Assembly (NCBI RefSeq): GCF_000285575.1
Contig: NZ_HE611051.1
Location: forward strand, 235,572 to 299,571
Length of the DNA: 64,000 nucleotides
Source of the DNA: Clostridium senegalense JC122
Lineage (GTDB): Bacteria > Bacillota > Clostridia > Clostridiales > Clostridiaceae
Direction of reading: 5' to 3'
Shown: piece by piece, positions 16,463-24,918 of the stretch
Layout: each line of letters begins with the position of its first letter
How positions within the stretch are numbered: the stretch's first letter is position 1
Notes under the pieces: model-generated
What the model was told of the DNA's origin: nothing
The model's database searches: none
Seen by the model: the letters and a program-made list of their open reading frames with translations, nothing else
Position numbers and translations under genes: made by a program

Positions 16463-17134
16463 CTATTTTTCTTTCCAATTTTTCACTTCAGTACGTATCC
16501 AATCAACCCACTTATCAATTCCTTCTCCTGTTTTAGCAGATATAGGAATAATTTTTATATTTGGATTTAATTTCAATGCACATTTTTTAACTCTTTCTAA
16601 ATCAAAATCAAAATAATCCATAGCATCAATTTTATTGATTAACAAAACATCAACAATTGAAAACATAAGTGGATATTTTAATGGTTTATCATCACCTTCA
16701 GGAATACTTAAAATCATAGCATTTTTTGATGCACCAGTATCAAATTCTGCTGGACATACTAAATTTCCTACATTCTCTAATATTGCAAAATCAATATCTT
16801 CAGTTCCTAATCCTTCTAATCCTTGTTTAGTCATATCTGCATCTAAATGACACATTCCACCGGTGTGTAATTGAATCACTTTTGCGCCGGTCTTAGATAC
16901 TGTGTTAGCATCTACATCTGAATCAATATCTGCTTCCAAAATACCAATTTTCATCTCATCTTTTAAAGCATCAATAGTCTTTACAACAGTTGTAGTTTTG
17001 CCTGAACCTGGTGATGACATTAAATTTAATAAGAAGGTTTTATCTTTTTTTAATTCCTTTCTAAGTAGCTCAGCCTGTTTGTCATTGTCTTCAAAAACAC
17101 TTTGTTTAATTTCAATAATCTTATAAGTATCCAT
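16463..17134 (-). CDS. hypB: HypB nickel-incorporation GTPase
   Basis: About 223 residues from the ATG at 17134; GGGGG lies 11 bases upstream, and an earlier in-frame TTG overlaps that site. The P-loop is SSPGSGKTTT, followed by GILEADIDSDVDA, a metal-site-like HTGGMCHLDADM, the switch region FAILENVGNLVCPAEFD and the G4 motif NKID. This is the standard SIMIBI-class HypB GTPase that dimerises on nickel and zinc binding. There is no His-rich N-terminal tail, so nickel storage is unlikely. It is the first gene of the hypB-flavoprotein-hypA unit. Confidence 0.94.
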   Translation of the reverse strand: MDTYKIIEIKQSVFEDNDKQAELLRKELKKDKTFLLNLMSSPGSGKTTTVVKTIDALKDEMKIGILEADIDSDVDANTVSKTGAKVIQLHTGGMCHLDADMTKQGLEGLGTEDIDFAILENVGNLVCPAEFDTGASKNAMILSIPEGDDKPLKYPLMFSIVDVLLINKIDAMDYFDFDLERVKKCALKLNPNIKIIPISAKTGEGIDKWVDWIRTEVKNWKEK

Positions 17135-17273
17135 AATTCTTTTTACCCCCAATTTTATACCATTTTTATTTCTTATTTTTTATATTTAAGTAATAAATAA
17201 ACATTACTGTATAAAAATTGTACCATTAAATACATATTAACGAAACAAGCTTTATATACTTTTAATTTATAAT

Positions 17274-17304
17274 AAAAACACAGAATAGAAGTATTCTGTG
17301 TTTT
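17274..17304 (-). terminator. Terminator after the FAD/Rieske oxidoreductase gene
   Basis: AAAACACAGAATA / TATTCTGTGTTTT with loop GAAG. T-runs flank both strands. Confidence 0.85.
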
Positions 17305-17326
17305 GCTTATTTATATCTAACTTTAC

Positions 17327-18766
17327 TTAATCATCTACAAGATTTTTAGTGGCAGGACTTCCTATTAATCTTCCTTTATAATCAAATCTTGATCCATGAC
17401 ATGGACAATCCCATGTTAATTCATCTGCATTCCAATGAAGTTGACAACCTAAATGCGCACATTTTGTTGACACTACAAATTCTTTTCCATCATTGTTTTT
17501 ATAAACCCCAACCTTTTCTCCATTATATTCAACAATCCCAGCATGACCATTCTTAATATGTTCTATCCTACTGCTTGGAATATATATTTTTTGTGCAATG
17601 AAATTTTTAGCTGTTTCACCTATATCTTTAGTAATATTGTTTATTGATGATAACAAATCAAATCTTTTAGGAGAAAATATTTCTGAAAAATCGTTTTCTT
17701 TTTCTAATATCATATCTGAAATTATCATAGCTGACACCATAGAGCTTGTCATTCCCCATTTATTAAATCCTGTAGCAACATATATATTAGGTGTTTCATC
17801 AGAATATCTTCCTATATAAGGTATTCCATCAACAGTTATACAATCTTGGGCTGACCAATGATACTTTTCTTTTGACTCTGGATATAATTCTTTTGCAATT
17901 CTTCTTAATTCATCATAACTTCCACCAATTTCATTTTCTCCTGTCCTTTGCCCTATACCTCCTAATAATAGTAAATCCTTATAATTTCTAAAGGAATATC
18001 CATCTTTATTAATATCTATATACATACCCTCAACATCACTTGCGTTTTCTAAAGCTAAAACATAAGATCTTTCTTGATGCATTTTTAAAAAATAATATCC
18101 AGGTACATTCATTATTGGATAATGTGTTGCTACCACTATATTATTTGCAGTTATATCCCCTCTATTTGTAATTACCAAATTTTCTTTAATTTCTAATGCC
18201 CTAGTATTTTCATAGATAATTAAATCTTTTGAAATGTCCTTTAAAAATTTAAGTGGATTAAACTGCGCTTGATTATTAAATTTAATAGTTCCATCAACTT
18301 TAAAAGGAAGTTTAGTTTCTTCTACAAACTCTGCATTAATACCAAGTTTATTAGCCGCTTCTACCTCTTCTTTAAGACCATCTATTTCATTTAGAGAATA
18401 TGCATATGCTGACTTTTCTTCAAAGTCACAATCTATTTTCCTTTCTTCTATAATTTCTTTATACCTTTTTATAGCAAGTTCGTTTGCCTTTGCATATTGC
18501 TTAGCCTTTTCTTCACCAAATTCTGATATTAATTTATTATAAATTAAGCGATGTTGGGATGTTATTTTTGCAGTAGTATTTTTTGTGTTTCCACTTACTA
18601 CTTCAGCTGCATCAATTAAAACCACATCTCTACCTTCTTGCTTTAACATATATGCTGTTAATATTCCTGCTATTCCAGCACCAATAATTAAAATATCAGT
18701 TTTTATATCTTTTTCTAGAACTTCTCTTCTTTTAAATTTACAACTTTCACTCCATACCGATTTCAT
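17327..18766 (-). CDS. FAD-dependent oxidoreductase with C-terminal Rieske domain
   Basis: 479 residues. An N-terminal DAO-type FAD fold (ILIIGAGIAGILTAYMLKQEG, about 26-46) is followed by FRNYKDLLLLGG and the C-terminal FAD-contact VATGFNKWGMTSS. The last 60 residues are a Rieske 2Fe-2S domain with CAHLGC and CPCHGSRF, giving the two Cys and two His ligands. These proteins are widespread in Firmicutes; the amine or amino-acid substrate is generally undetermined. AGGTGATT precedes the ATG. Single-gene transcript with its own terminator. Confidence 0.9.
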   Translation of the reverse strand: MKSVWSESCKFKRREVLEKDIKTDILIIGAGIAGILTAYMLKQEGRDVVLIDAAEVVSGNTKNTTAKITSQHRLIYNKLISEFGEEKAKQYAKANELAIKRYKEIIEERKIDCDFEEKSAYAYSLNEIDGLKEEVEAANKLGINAEFVEETKLPFKVDGTIKFNNQAQFNPLKFLKDISKDLIIYENTRALEIKENLVITNRGDITANNIVVATHYPIMNVPGYYFLKMHQERSYVLALENASDVEGMYIDINKDGYSFRNYKDLLLLGGIGQRTGENEIGGSYDELRRIAKELYPESKEKYHWSAQDCITVDGIPYIGRYSDETPNIYVATGFNKWGMTSSMVSAMIISDMILEKENDFSEIFSPKRFDLLSSINNITKDIGETAKNFIAQKIYIPSSRIEHIKNGHAGIVEYNGEKVGVYKNNDGKEFVVSTKCAHLGCQLHWNADELTWDCPCHGSRFDYKGRLIGSPATKNLVDD

Positions 18767-18853
18767 AGAATCACCTCATTTTTAGTGTTCCATTTGTAAA
18801 ATAATATATACAAAGTGAATGTTATAATTTTTAAGCTTGTATATCAAACTATT

Positions 18854-18945
18854 GTTCCGAGTTCCCATTTAAAATTATTCATTTCAAAACTTAGATACCT
18901 AAAATAGTGAGCCATGCTCCGAATCACTTAAAATTCAATACTGCA
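18854..18945 (-). repeat. Dispersed intergenic repeat B, copy 2
   Basis: Reverse complement matches 10150-10240 over about 80 bases. It lies between the FAD/Rieske gene start and the end of the PhzF gene. Confidence 0.7.
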
Positions 18946-18960
18946 TATTGATGAAAATAA

Positions 18961-19866
18961 CTATAAACTTAATTCTGACTTAAATGTAATAACAGCATTT
19001 CCTAAAATTTTAACTTCTACTGGATTTTTATCTTCTATTTTTACTTCAACCTCTATAACGCCAGGTCGACCTATTGCTTCACCCTGATTTGCTTTAAATT
19101 TAAATACCTTATTATTATGTTTAACAAAATTATTATAAACAAGATATGCTCCTAATGGACCATTTGCATTTCCTGTTACTGGATCCTCGTTAATTCCTAT
19201 TGCTGGTGCAAACATCCTACCATGTATCAAAATATCTTTTTCTTCAGGATTAATTGTAAAAACATAATATCCATTACATTTTATAATGTTACTTAATTTA
19301 ACTAACTCATTATAATTAGGTTTCATGTTATTTAATGTGTAAATACTTTTTATGCCAATCATAACTTTTGAATGTCCTGTTGAAACAATTTGTATTGGAT
19401 AAGATTCTATTAAATCATAATTATTAATATTAAGTGCTTTTATAAGCTTTTTCTTATTTTCTCCATTAATAATATCCCCAAATTCAATCTTTCCTTGTGT
19501 CATAATAACTTTATAATCATCATTTTCACTTACTATATCAACTGTTAAAATCCCAGCACCAGTTTTTTGATAAACCCTTGAAGAAACAAGCCTATTTTCA
19601 ATAGCACGTGCATAATGGGCTGCTATAGTTGCATGTCCGCATATTGGAACTTCATTGGTTGGCGTAAAAAATCTTATGTGAACATCAAAATCATTATCAC
19701 TTGAAGAAAATATAAATGCTGTCTCAGAATTGTTAAGTTCCCTAGCTATTTTTTTCATCTCATTTTCTGTTAATCCATCAGCATTGGTTATGACTCCAGC
19801 TGGATTTCCTGCAAACTTTTCTTTTGTAAATGAATCAATTTGATATAAATTATATTTTTTATCCAT
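18961..19866 (-). CDS. PhzF-family isomerase
   Basis: 301 residues from the ATG at 19866, chosen for the GGAGGG eight bases upstream; a 12-residue upstream extension lacks a site. Family features: YQIDSFTKEKFAGNPAGV at the start, NNSETAFIF with the conserved catalytic Glu, PICGHATIAAHYA, and the symmetric second-half EDPVTGNANGPLGAYL. PhzF-like proteins have a diaminopimelate-epimerase fold and act as small-molecule isomerases. The substrate of this one is unknown and there is no phenazine cluster. The small membrane protein gene upstream ends about 40 bases away. Confidence 0.92.
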   Translation of the reverse strand: MDKKYNLYQIDSFTKEKFAGNPAGVITNADGLTENEMKKIARELNNSETAFIFSSSDNDFDVHIRFFTPTNEVPICGHATIAAHYARAIENRLVSSRVYQKTGAGILTVDIVSENDDYKVIMTQGKIEFGDIINGENKKKLIKALNINNYDLIESYPIQIVSTGHSKVMIGIKSIYTLNNMKPNYNELVKLSNIIKCNGYYVFTINPEEKDILIHGRMFAPAIGINEDPVTGNANGPLGAYLVYNNFVKHNNKVFKFKANQGEAIGRPGVIEVEVKIEDKNPVEVKILGNAVITFKSELSL

Positions 19867-19908
19867 AAACTTCCCTCCAATTGTAACTAATATTAAAACC
19901 ACTGTGTT

Positions 19909-20106
19909 CTATCTTTTATTTTTCTTTAAAATTGATATATCCTTTTTAATTGTAAATGGATTAATAAAAATCCATGTAAAACTTAACCCAAGCAGCAATG
20001 AACTTTCAAAATCACTTAATATTAAAAAAGACACTATTGCTATTCCTAATATTAAAAGTGTTATATTTAATATTAACCTCTTTTTTATATTTTCCATATT
20101 CTCCAT
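19909..20106 (-). CDS. Small hypothetical membrane protein (two TM)
   Basis: 65 residues from the ATG at 20106, preceded by AGGTGG; an in-frame GTG three codons earlier overlaps that site. Two hydrophobic segments (about 10-26 and 32-49) are separated by a short acidic turn and followed by a basic tail ISILKKNKR. I do not recognise a family. It lies 42 bases upstream of the PhzF start on the same strand and may be co-transcribed with it. Confidence 0.6.
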   Translation of the reverse strand: MENMENIKKRLILNITLLILGIAIVSFLILSDFESSLLLGLSFTWIFINPFTIKKDISILKKNKR

Positions 20107-20218
20107 AAATTCCACCTATTTCCCCCATATTTATACTTAAATTATGACTTGCTTTATAATTTAAATCAATACAATAGGTTTATTATATATACTTTCACTG
20201 TTTTAAACTAAAAATAAA

Positions 20219-20254
20219 AAGACTATATTAAAAAATATTTTTTAATATAGTCTT
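20219..20254 (-). terminator. Terminator of the MBOAT/DHHW operon
   Basis: Perfect AT-rich 17-bp stem AAGACTATATTAAAAAA / TTTTTTAATATAGTCTT, 25 bases past the DHHW lipoprotein stop. Confidence 0.75.
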
Positions 20255-20277
20255 AATTAAATTTCTACATTATTAAT

Positions 20278-21345
20278 TTATTTGTTTAATCCATCTATAG
20301 TATTAATTAAAGTTTCTGTGTTAGCTGCAAAAACATTATTAATAAATAATACTTGATTTATACCATTGTCCTTAACTAACTGATTTAAACTTCCATCATA
20401 ATAACGAGAATCTATAACTATTACTTCTTTATAATCTGGAACCAAAAATGGTACAAACGCATTACCATAAGACTCTTTTACTACTACTATTTTTTTATCA
20501 CTTTTTGCATTCTTATTTTCAATTTTTATTTCTGGAAAATCACCATGTAAAAATACTGAATATGCATTTACTCCTTCTGCATAATCTGCATATAGACTAC
20601 TTTTTAACGGGTTGTCCATATCATTTTCTTCATATCTATAAACTTGATAATCATAAGGTATTTTATAATAATCTACAGTATCTGGATTATTTTTTAGTTT
20701 ATTATCTTTAGTTTGAGTGTATAACGTTCCTAAAAATCCACCTACTGTGAATTTTTCATATTCTTTCAGGTTTATTGGAGTAAATCCTGCTTCCTTAGCA
20801 AAGGCTGTATACGCATAATATGCTCCTAAAGATGTCCAATGATGATCTGTGTTAAAATATATGTACTCATCTTTATGTTTTTCTAATTCACTATAAGCGT
20901 CTATAGTTTTTACATTTTTGTCCATGCCCTTATAAATATTATCTATAGACTCTTTTTCAGAATTACTCATATCCTTATATTTACTTGGAAGTGCAAACTC
21001 AACATGAGTTGGAACAACCATATTATATACTTGTACATCATTTCCTAAATTCTTAGCATGTTTTGAAATTGTATTTATATACTTTTCACTTTCTTCCTTA
21101 CTACCACCAAAAATCTCTAAGGCCATGTCACCTAAAGTCACAATTGAACCAGATTTTTCTGCAATTTCATCTCCTTTTTGCGAGTTATCCTTTGAAGTAT
21201 TTTTTGTATCTTCTTTTTTTGAATCTGCTATTTTATTACTTTGTCCTGTTTTTTCTACCTTTTCTTTATTTCCACAAGCTACTAATGAAGTAACTGATAT
21301 AGCTACCAATGTAACAGCTATTATTTTTCTTATGTTTTTACTCAT
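20278..21345 (-). CDS. DHHW-family lipoprotein, AlgJ/AlgX-like acyl-transfer partner
   Basis: 355 residues. A signal peptide with lipobox LVAC (Cys24) and a low-complexity Lys/Asp/Ser linker (25-65) precede a catalytic domain carrying the diagnostic DHHW (167-170) in FNTDHHWTSLGAYYAY and a later KESYGNAFVPFL that probably holds the nucleophilic Ser. DHHW proteins work with MBOAT membrane acyltransferases to O-acylate extracellular polymers. The usual N-terminal membrane anchor and docking region is missing here; it is encoded by the separate gene just upstream (21372-21710). The operon order is MBOAT, short anchor protein, then this lipoprotein. Confidence 0.85.
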   Translation of the reverse strand: MSKNIRKIIAVTLVAISVTSLVACGNKEKVEKTGQSNKIADSKKEDTKNTSKDNSQKGDEIAEKSGSIVTLGDMALEIFGGSKEESEKYINTISKHAKNLGNDVQVYNMVVPTHVEFALPSKYKDMSNSEKESIDNIYKGMDKNVKTIDAYSELEKHKDEYIYFNTDHHWTSLGAYYAYTAFAKEAGFTPINLKEYEKFTVGGFLGTLYTQTKDNKLKNNPDTVDYYKIPYDYQVYRYEENDMDNPLKSSLYADYAEGVNAYSVFLHGDFPEIKIENKNAKSDKKIVVVKESYGNAFVPFLVPDYKEVIVIDSRYYDGSLNQLVKDNGINQVLFINNVFAANTETLINTIDGLNK

Positions 21346-21371
21346 AATTTATTCTCCTATCTTTTTCATTT

Positions 21372-21710
21372 TTATTTATATAATTTTATTTCTTCGTCTC
21401 CTTCTCTAAGTCCCTTTAAGCTATCAACATAGGAATCAATTGATAATAACTTATCCCTAAATGGAAAAGTATCATTATAAAAACTCTCTATCTGTGAAAA
21501 ATATTTTCCTTTCATAATTTCCTCTAAAGAAAACTTTGGGTATTTTGTTAAAGCTCTTTTTTCATCTTCTGATATAGTTTTTTTAGGCATTATTATTGAA
21601 CATAAGGATAACGTTAATATTATTAATGCAAATACAAAAATATTTATTAATTGCATCTTTTTTATTATTTTATTTTTTCTTTCATTTTCTTTTTCACAAT
21701 CAAATTTCAT
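21372..21710 (-). CDS. Stand-alone N-terminal segment of a DHHW-type protein
   Basis: 112 residues from the ATG at 21710, behind AAGGAGG; an upstream in-frame extension overlaps the MBOAT gene. One membrane segment (about 20-40) is followed by SEDEKRALTKYPKFSLEEIM and FYNDTFPFRDKLLSIDSYVDSLKG. That is the standard N-terminal region of full-length DHHW/AlgX-like proteins. It stops at a TAA before any catalytic domain. The catalytic part is a separate lipoprotein 27 bases downstream. It could be a genuine split protein or two paralogues of which one is truncated. Gene order suggests they act together with the MBOAT protein. Confidence 0.7.
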   Translation of the reverse strand: MKFDCEKENERKNKIIKKMQLINIFVFALIILTLSLCSIIMPKKTISEDEKRALTKYPKFSLEEIMKGKYFSQIESFYNDTFPFRDKLLSIDSYVDSLKGLREGDEEIKLYK

Positions 21711-21720
21711 TTTTTCCTCC

Positions 21721-23121
21721 TTAAAACCTAAAATATAAGAAAGGATTATAACTATCTCCAATTAGCATAGCTGTTGATAAAATTAGTATCATTACATTAA
21801 TTATTACAACTAATATTGTTAGGATATATTCTCTATCTTTTTCTAATATTTTTCTTTTTATATAGGGAAGTATAGGAGTTGTACCTATTAACGCTAATAT
21901 AATCCAAAATATATTATTAACAATTTCTAGTTTTGTCTCAGTATTAATAATTGAATTATTGCTTAATCCAAACATTATTTTTAAATATTTAATGCTATCT
22001 GTTAAGTTTGTAAAATAAAATATTGTCCAACCAATAACAACAACTGTCAAAAGATATATGTGACTAACTATTTTAGGTATTCTATTTAGTATTTTTAATA
22101 TAAGTTTTTTCTCAAAATATATTATTATTCCAAAATATAATCCCCAAATGATAAAGTTCCAACTTGCGCCATGCCATATACCTGTTAAAAGCCAAACAAT
22201 AAATAAATTAGCAACCATATTTTTCTTGTTTCCACCTAAGGGAATATAAACATAATCCCTAAAGAAGCTACCTAAAGAAATATGCCATCTTCGCCAAAAT
22301 TCTGTTGCTGACTTTGATATATATGGATAATTAAAATTTTCTAAATATTTAAATCCAAATATTTTTCCAAGACCTATTGCCATATCTGAATATCCTGAAA
22401 AATCAAAGTACATTTGAATAGTAAACATTACAATTCCAAGCCAAGCCCCTACTACTGTTAAATCATATAAATTTGAATTCATATATTGCTCTACTAACTT
22501 ACCTGCTACATTTGCAATCAAAACTTTTTTTCCAAGTCCTACTATAAATCTATTTATACCATCATTTATGTTATTTATAGAGCTCTCTCTATAGTCTATT
22601 TCATCCTCTACTTGAGAATATCTAACTATTGGACCTGCTACTAATTGAGGATATAATGATATATATAGCAAAAACTTATAGTAACTTTTTTGAGCCTTTA
22701 CATGACCTTTATACACATCTACTGTATAGGAAATAACATGAAATGTATAAAAAGATATTCCTAAGGGAAAGGGTATGTCAGGTATCTTTATTGCAAGATT
22801 AAATAATTCATTTATATTTTCAAAAATAAATGCAGTATATTTAAAAATTAATAATGAACATAAGTTTATTATTATAGAGTATATTAACCATTTTTTAGAT
22901 TCCTTTGTATCCTTATTTTTTTCAATAAAAATTCCTGCGTAATAGTTTATTATAGATGTGAATAAAAGTAATATTATCCATTTAGGTTCACCCCATGAAT
23001 AAAAAATAAGAGAAAACACTAATAGTGTTATATTTTTAGCTTTTATATCCTTTACCAAAAAATAAATTAATAGATTTAGTGGTAAAAATAGATAAATGAA
23101 TAATGTATTTGAAAATACCAT
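21721..23121 (-). CDS. MBOAT-family membrane O-acyltransferase (AlgI/DltB-like)
   Basis: 466 residues, about eleven membrane segments. Family landmarks: PLGISFYTFHVISYTVDVYKG, PQLVAGPIVRYSQ, YFDFSGYSDMAIGLGK, NFNYPYISKSATEFWRRWH and the catalytic His in LTGIWHGASWNFIIWG. It would move acyl groups across the membrane to an extracellular acceptor handled by the DHHW protein encoded downstream. AGGAGG precedes the ATG. There is no dltA/dltC, so it is not the D-alanyl system. The acceptor polymer is not evident from the neighbourhood. Confidence 0.93.
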   Translation of the reverse strand: MVFSNTLFIYLFLPLNLLIYFLVKDIKAKNITLLVFSLIFYSWGEPKWIILLLFTSIINYYAGIFIEKNKDTKESKKWLIYSIIINLCSLLIFKYTAFIFENINELFNLAIKIPDIPFPLGISFYTFHVISYTVDVYKGHVKAQKSYYKFLLYISLYPQLVAGPIVRYSQVEDEIDYRESSINNINDGINRFIVGLGKKVLIANVAGKLVEQYMNSNLYDLTVVGAWLGIVMFTIQMYFDFSGYSDMAIGLGKIFGFKYLENFNYPYISKSATEFWRRWHISLGSFFRDYVYIPLGGNKKNMVANLFIVWLLTGIWHGASWNFIIWGLYFGIIIYFEKKLILKILNRIPKIVSHIYLLTVVVIGWTIFYFTNLTDSIKYLKIMFGLSNNSIINTETKLEIVNNIFWIILALIGTTPILPYIKRKILEKDREYILTILVVIINVMILILSTAMLIGDSYNPFLYFRF

Positions 23122-23228
23122 GTTTCACCTCCTAATTTTATCTAACAAAATATTTTTATCATTGTTTTGTTACATAAATATTACGTAAATATAACTTTTT
23201 ATATTTTTAAGCAATGTTTATAAAAATA

Positions 23229-23268
23229 AAAAACCCTTACTTGCATATTTAACACAAGTAAGAGTTTT
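23229..23268 (-). terminator. Terminator after the BBE flavoprotein gene
   Basis: AAAACTCTTACTTG / CAAGTAAGGGTTTTT on the minus strand, with an 11-base loop. Confidence 0.8.
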
Positions 23269-23352
23269 ATTAAATTTAAAAATTAATGCTTAATAATCTT
23301 TATTGATTTAAAACTACTTTTATAAAACCTATTAAATCATTTAGAAACATTC

Positions 23353-24708
23353 TTATCTTATTGACTGTGGAAAATTAAATATATTACAAGGATCATACTT
23401 TCTTTTTACAACCCTTAATTCACATGCATTTCCACCATAATATTCTTTTTCATAATTTTTTAATGGACTATATGGGAAATTAACAAAAAAACCTTCTGTT
23501 ATAGTTTTTATATAACTTAATCTAGAGGCAACCCATATTTCATTTTCTTTCGCATAAATTGGATCTTCCCAAACTGATTGTATTCCCATAATATAATTAG
23601 CATCTCTATAATAAAAAGCTGTATCATGCTTTCCTTTATCTTTAACAGCTCCTCCTAACCCATAAAATGTAATTGCAGCATAAACTGAACCCTGTGGCCT
23701 TTCTTGAAGAGATAATGCTAATTTTAACAACTCATTTTTAGAATACATTCTATTTACAAACCTACCTGTAGATTTAAATTTTTCACTATCAGGATAATTG
23801 TCCTGGACTTTTCTTATAGCCTCTATAAATGTTGTATACTCAAAATTAGCTATAGCTTTTGGTAAAACTAAGAATGGCTTTAATATTATTTTTAATTCTT
23901 CCTCTGTTCCATAGAACAATCCAAAGAAATATGATGCTATTCCTTCTTCAGAAGAATTATAAAAACTAGCCCTCATGTTTACTCTCCTATCTAAATTTTG
24001 ATATACTTTTTGAAACACATCCATAATATTTGCCTGTTCTAATGCCGTATTTTTGGGATAATATATTGTAAATAACGTAACCTTATTTGTTTTAGGTGGT
24101 AATTTAAAGGTTAATGATGTTACTACCCCAAAATTTCCATCACCGGCACCTCTTAATCCCCAAAATAAATCCCTATTGCAATTCTTGTTAGCAATAATTA
24201 CTTTTCCTTTGTAGTCTACAAGTTCCACTTCCACTAAACTATCAGTACCTAATCCAAATAATCTACAGGATAATCCCCATCCTCCACCTAATGCATAACC
24301 AGCTACCCCAACAGTGGGACAGGTTCCTCCTGGAAATGGGTAACCCCTTAATCCTAAGAATTCATAAAGCTCTCTATTTTGTACACCTGCTTCTATTGTC
24401 ACAGTATTATCGTATTCATTTATACTTATTTTTTTCATTCTACTAATATCAATTACTATTGCACAATCACCAATTGAAAAGCCTTCATAATTGTGTCCAC
24501 CAGATCTAATTCTAAATTTAAAATTATTTTTAACACAAAATTTTAAAGCAAATATAACATCATTTCTATTTATACAATATAATATAGCTATTGGATATCT
24601 TTGTATTGCTCTATTCCAAACTTGTCTATCTTCATTATAATTAATATTATTTGGAGTTACTATTTCACCATTAAAGCATAAATCCTTAGCTAAATTCATT
24701 ATACCCAT
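23353..24708 (-). CDS. FAD-linked oxidase, berberine-bridge-enzyme (BBE) family
   Basis: 451 residues. The PCMH-type FAD domain has RSGGHNYEG, the His expected to bind the flavin 8-alpha carbon. It also has GGTCPTVGVAGYALGGGWG, where the Cys matches the second covalent attachment of bicovalent BBE enzymes. The C-terminal BBE motif is present: YYGGNACELRVVKRKYDPCN. Bacterial relatives oxidise sugars or secondary metabolites. No partner gene is adjacent and no secretion signal is seen, so it is a single-gene unit of unknown substrate in a presumably anaerobic host. Confidence 0.9.
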   Translation of the reverse strand: MGIMNLAKDLCFNGEIVTPNNINYNEDRQVWNRAIQRYPIAILYCINRNDVIFALKFCVKNNFKFRIRSGGHNYEGFSIGDCAIVIDISRMKKISINEYDNTVTIEAGVQNRELYEFLGLRGYPFPGGTCPTVGVAGYALGGGWGLSCRLFGLGTDSLVEVELVDYKGKVIIANKNCNRDLFWGLRGAGDGNFGVVTSLTFKLPPKTNKVTLFTIYYPKNTALEQANIMDVFQKVYQNLDRRVNMRASFYNSSEEGIASYFFGLFYGTEEELKIILKPFLVLPKAIANFEYTTFIEAIRKVQDNYPDSEKFKSTGRFVNRMYSKNELLKLALSLQERPQGSVYAAITFYGLGGAVKDKGKHDTAFYYRDANYIMGIQSVWEDPIYAKENEIWVASRLSYIKTITEGFFVNFPYSPLKNYEKEYYGGNACELRVVKRKYDPCNIFNFPQSIR

Positions 24709-24734
24709 CCTTTATAGTAGAATATTTTGATTTA

Positions 24735-24893
24735 GGCATATGAAAAGAAATAAAAGACCAAAGATTCGAAGCATATTTGTCACGATACAAGAAGATGAAA
24801 TCAAGTCATAGTGGGGCTATGGCTGAATTTTGTCGACGAAGTATTCGTGGCAAATAGATGAGAATACTGGTCTATTATTTATTTGATTATGCC
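24735..24893. repeat. Long imperfect palindrome, MITE-like element
   Basis: Begins GGCATA and ends TATGCC. The left arm (AAATAAAAGACCA..., GCATATTTGTCACGA...) pairs imperfectly with the right arm (...TCGTGGCAAATAGATG, ...TGGTCTATTATTTATTT) over about 70 bases each, around the centre CATAGTGGGGCTATG. Local GC is higher than the flanks. It lies between the BBE gene start and the DUF434 gene stop. Confidence 0.75.
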
Positions 24894-24918
24894 TTATATA
24901 TAAATCCATCTACTACTA

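Noticed and set aside
20448-21409. Several plus-strand frames across the DHHW lipoprotein
   Set aside because: Antisense shadows without ribosome sites; the minus-strand protein has clear domain motifs.
24735-24893. CRISPR or short tandem repeat
   Set aside because: Single palindrome, no repeat-spacer periodicity.
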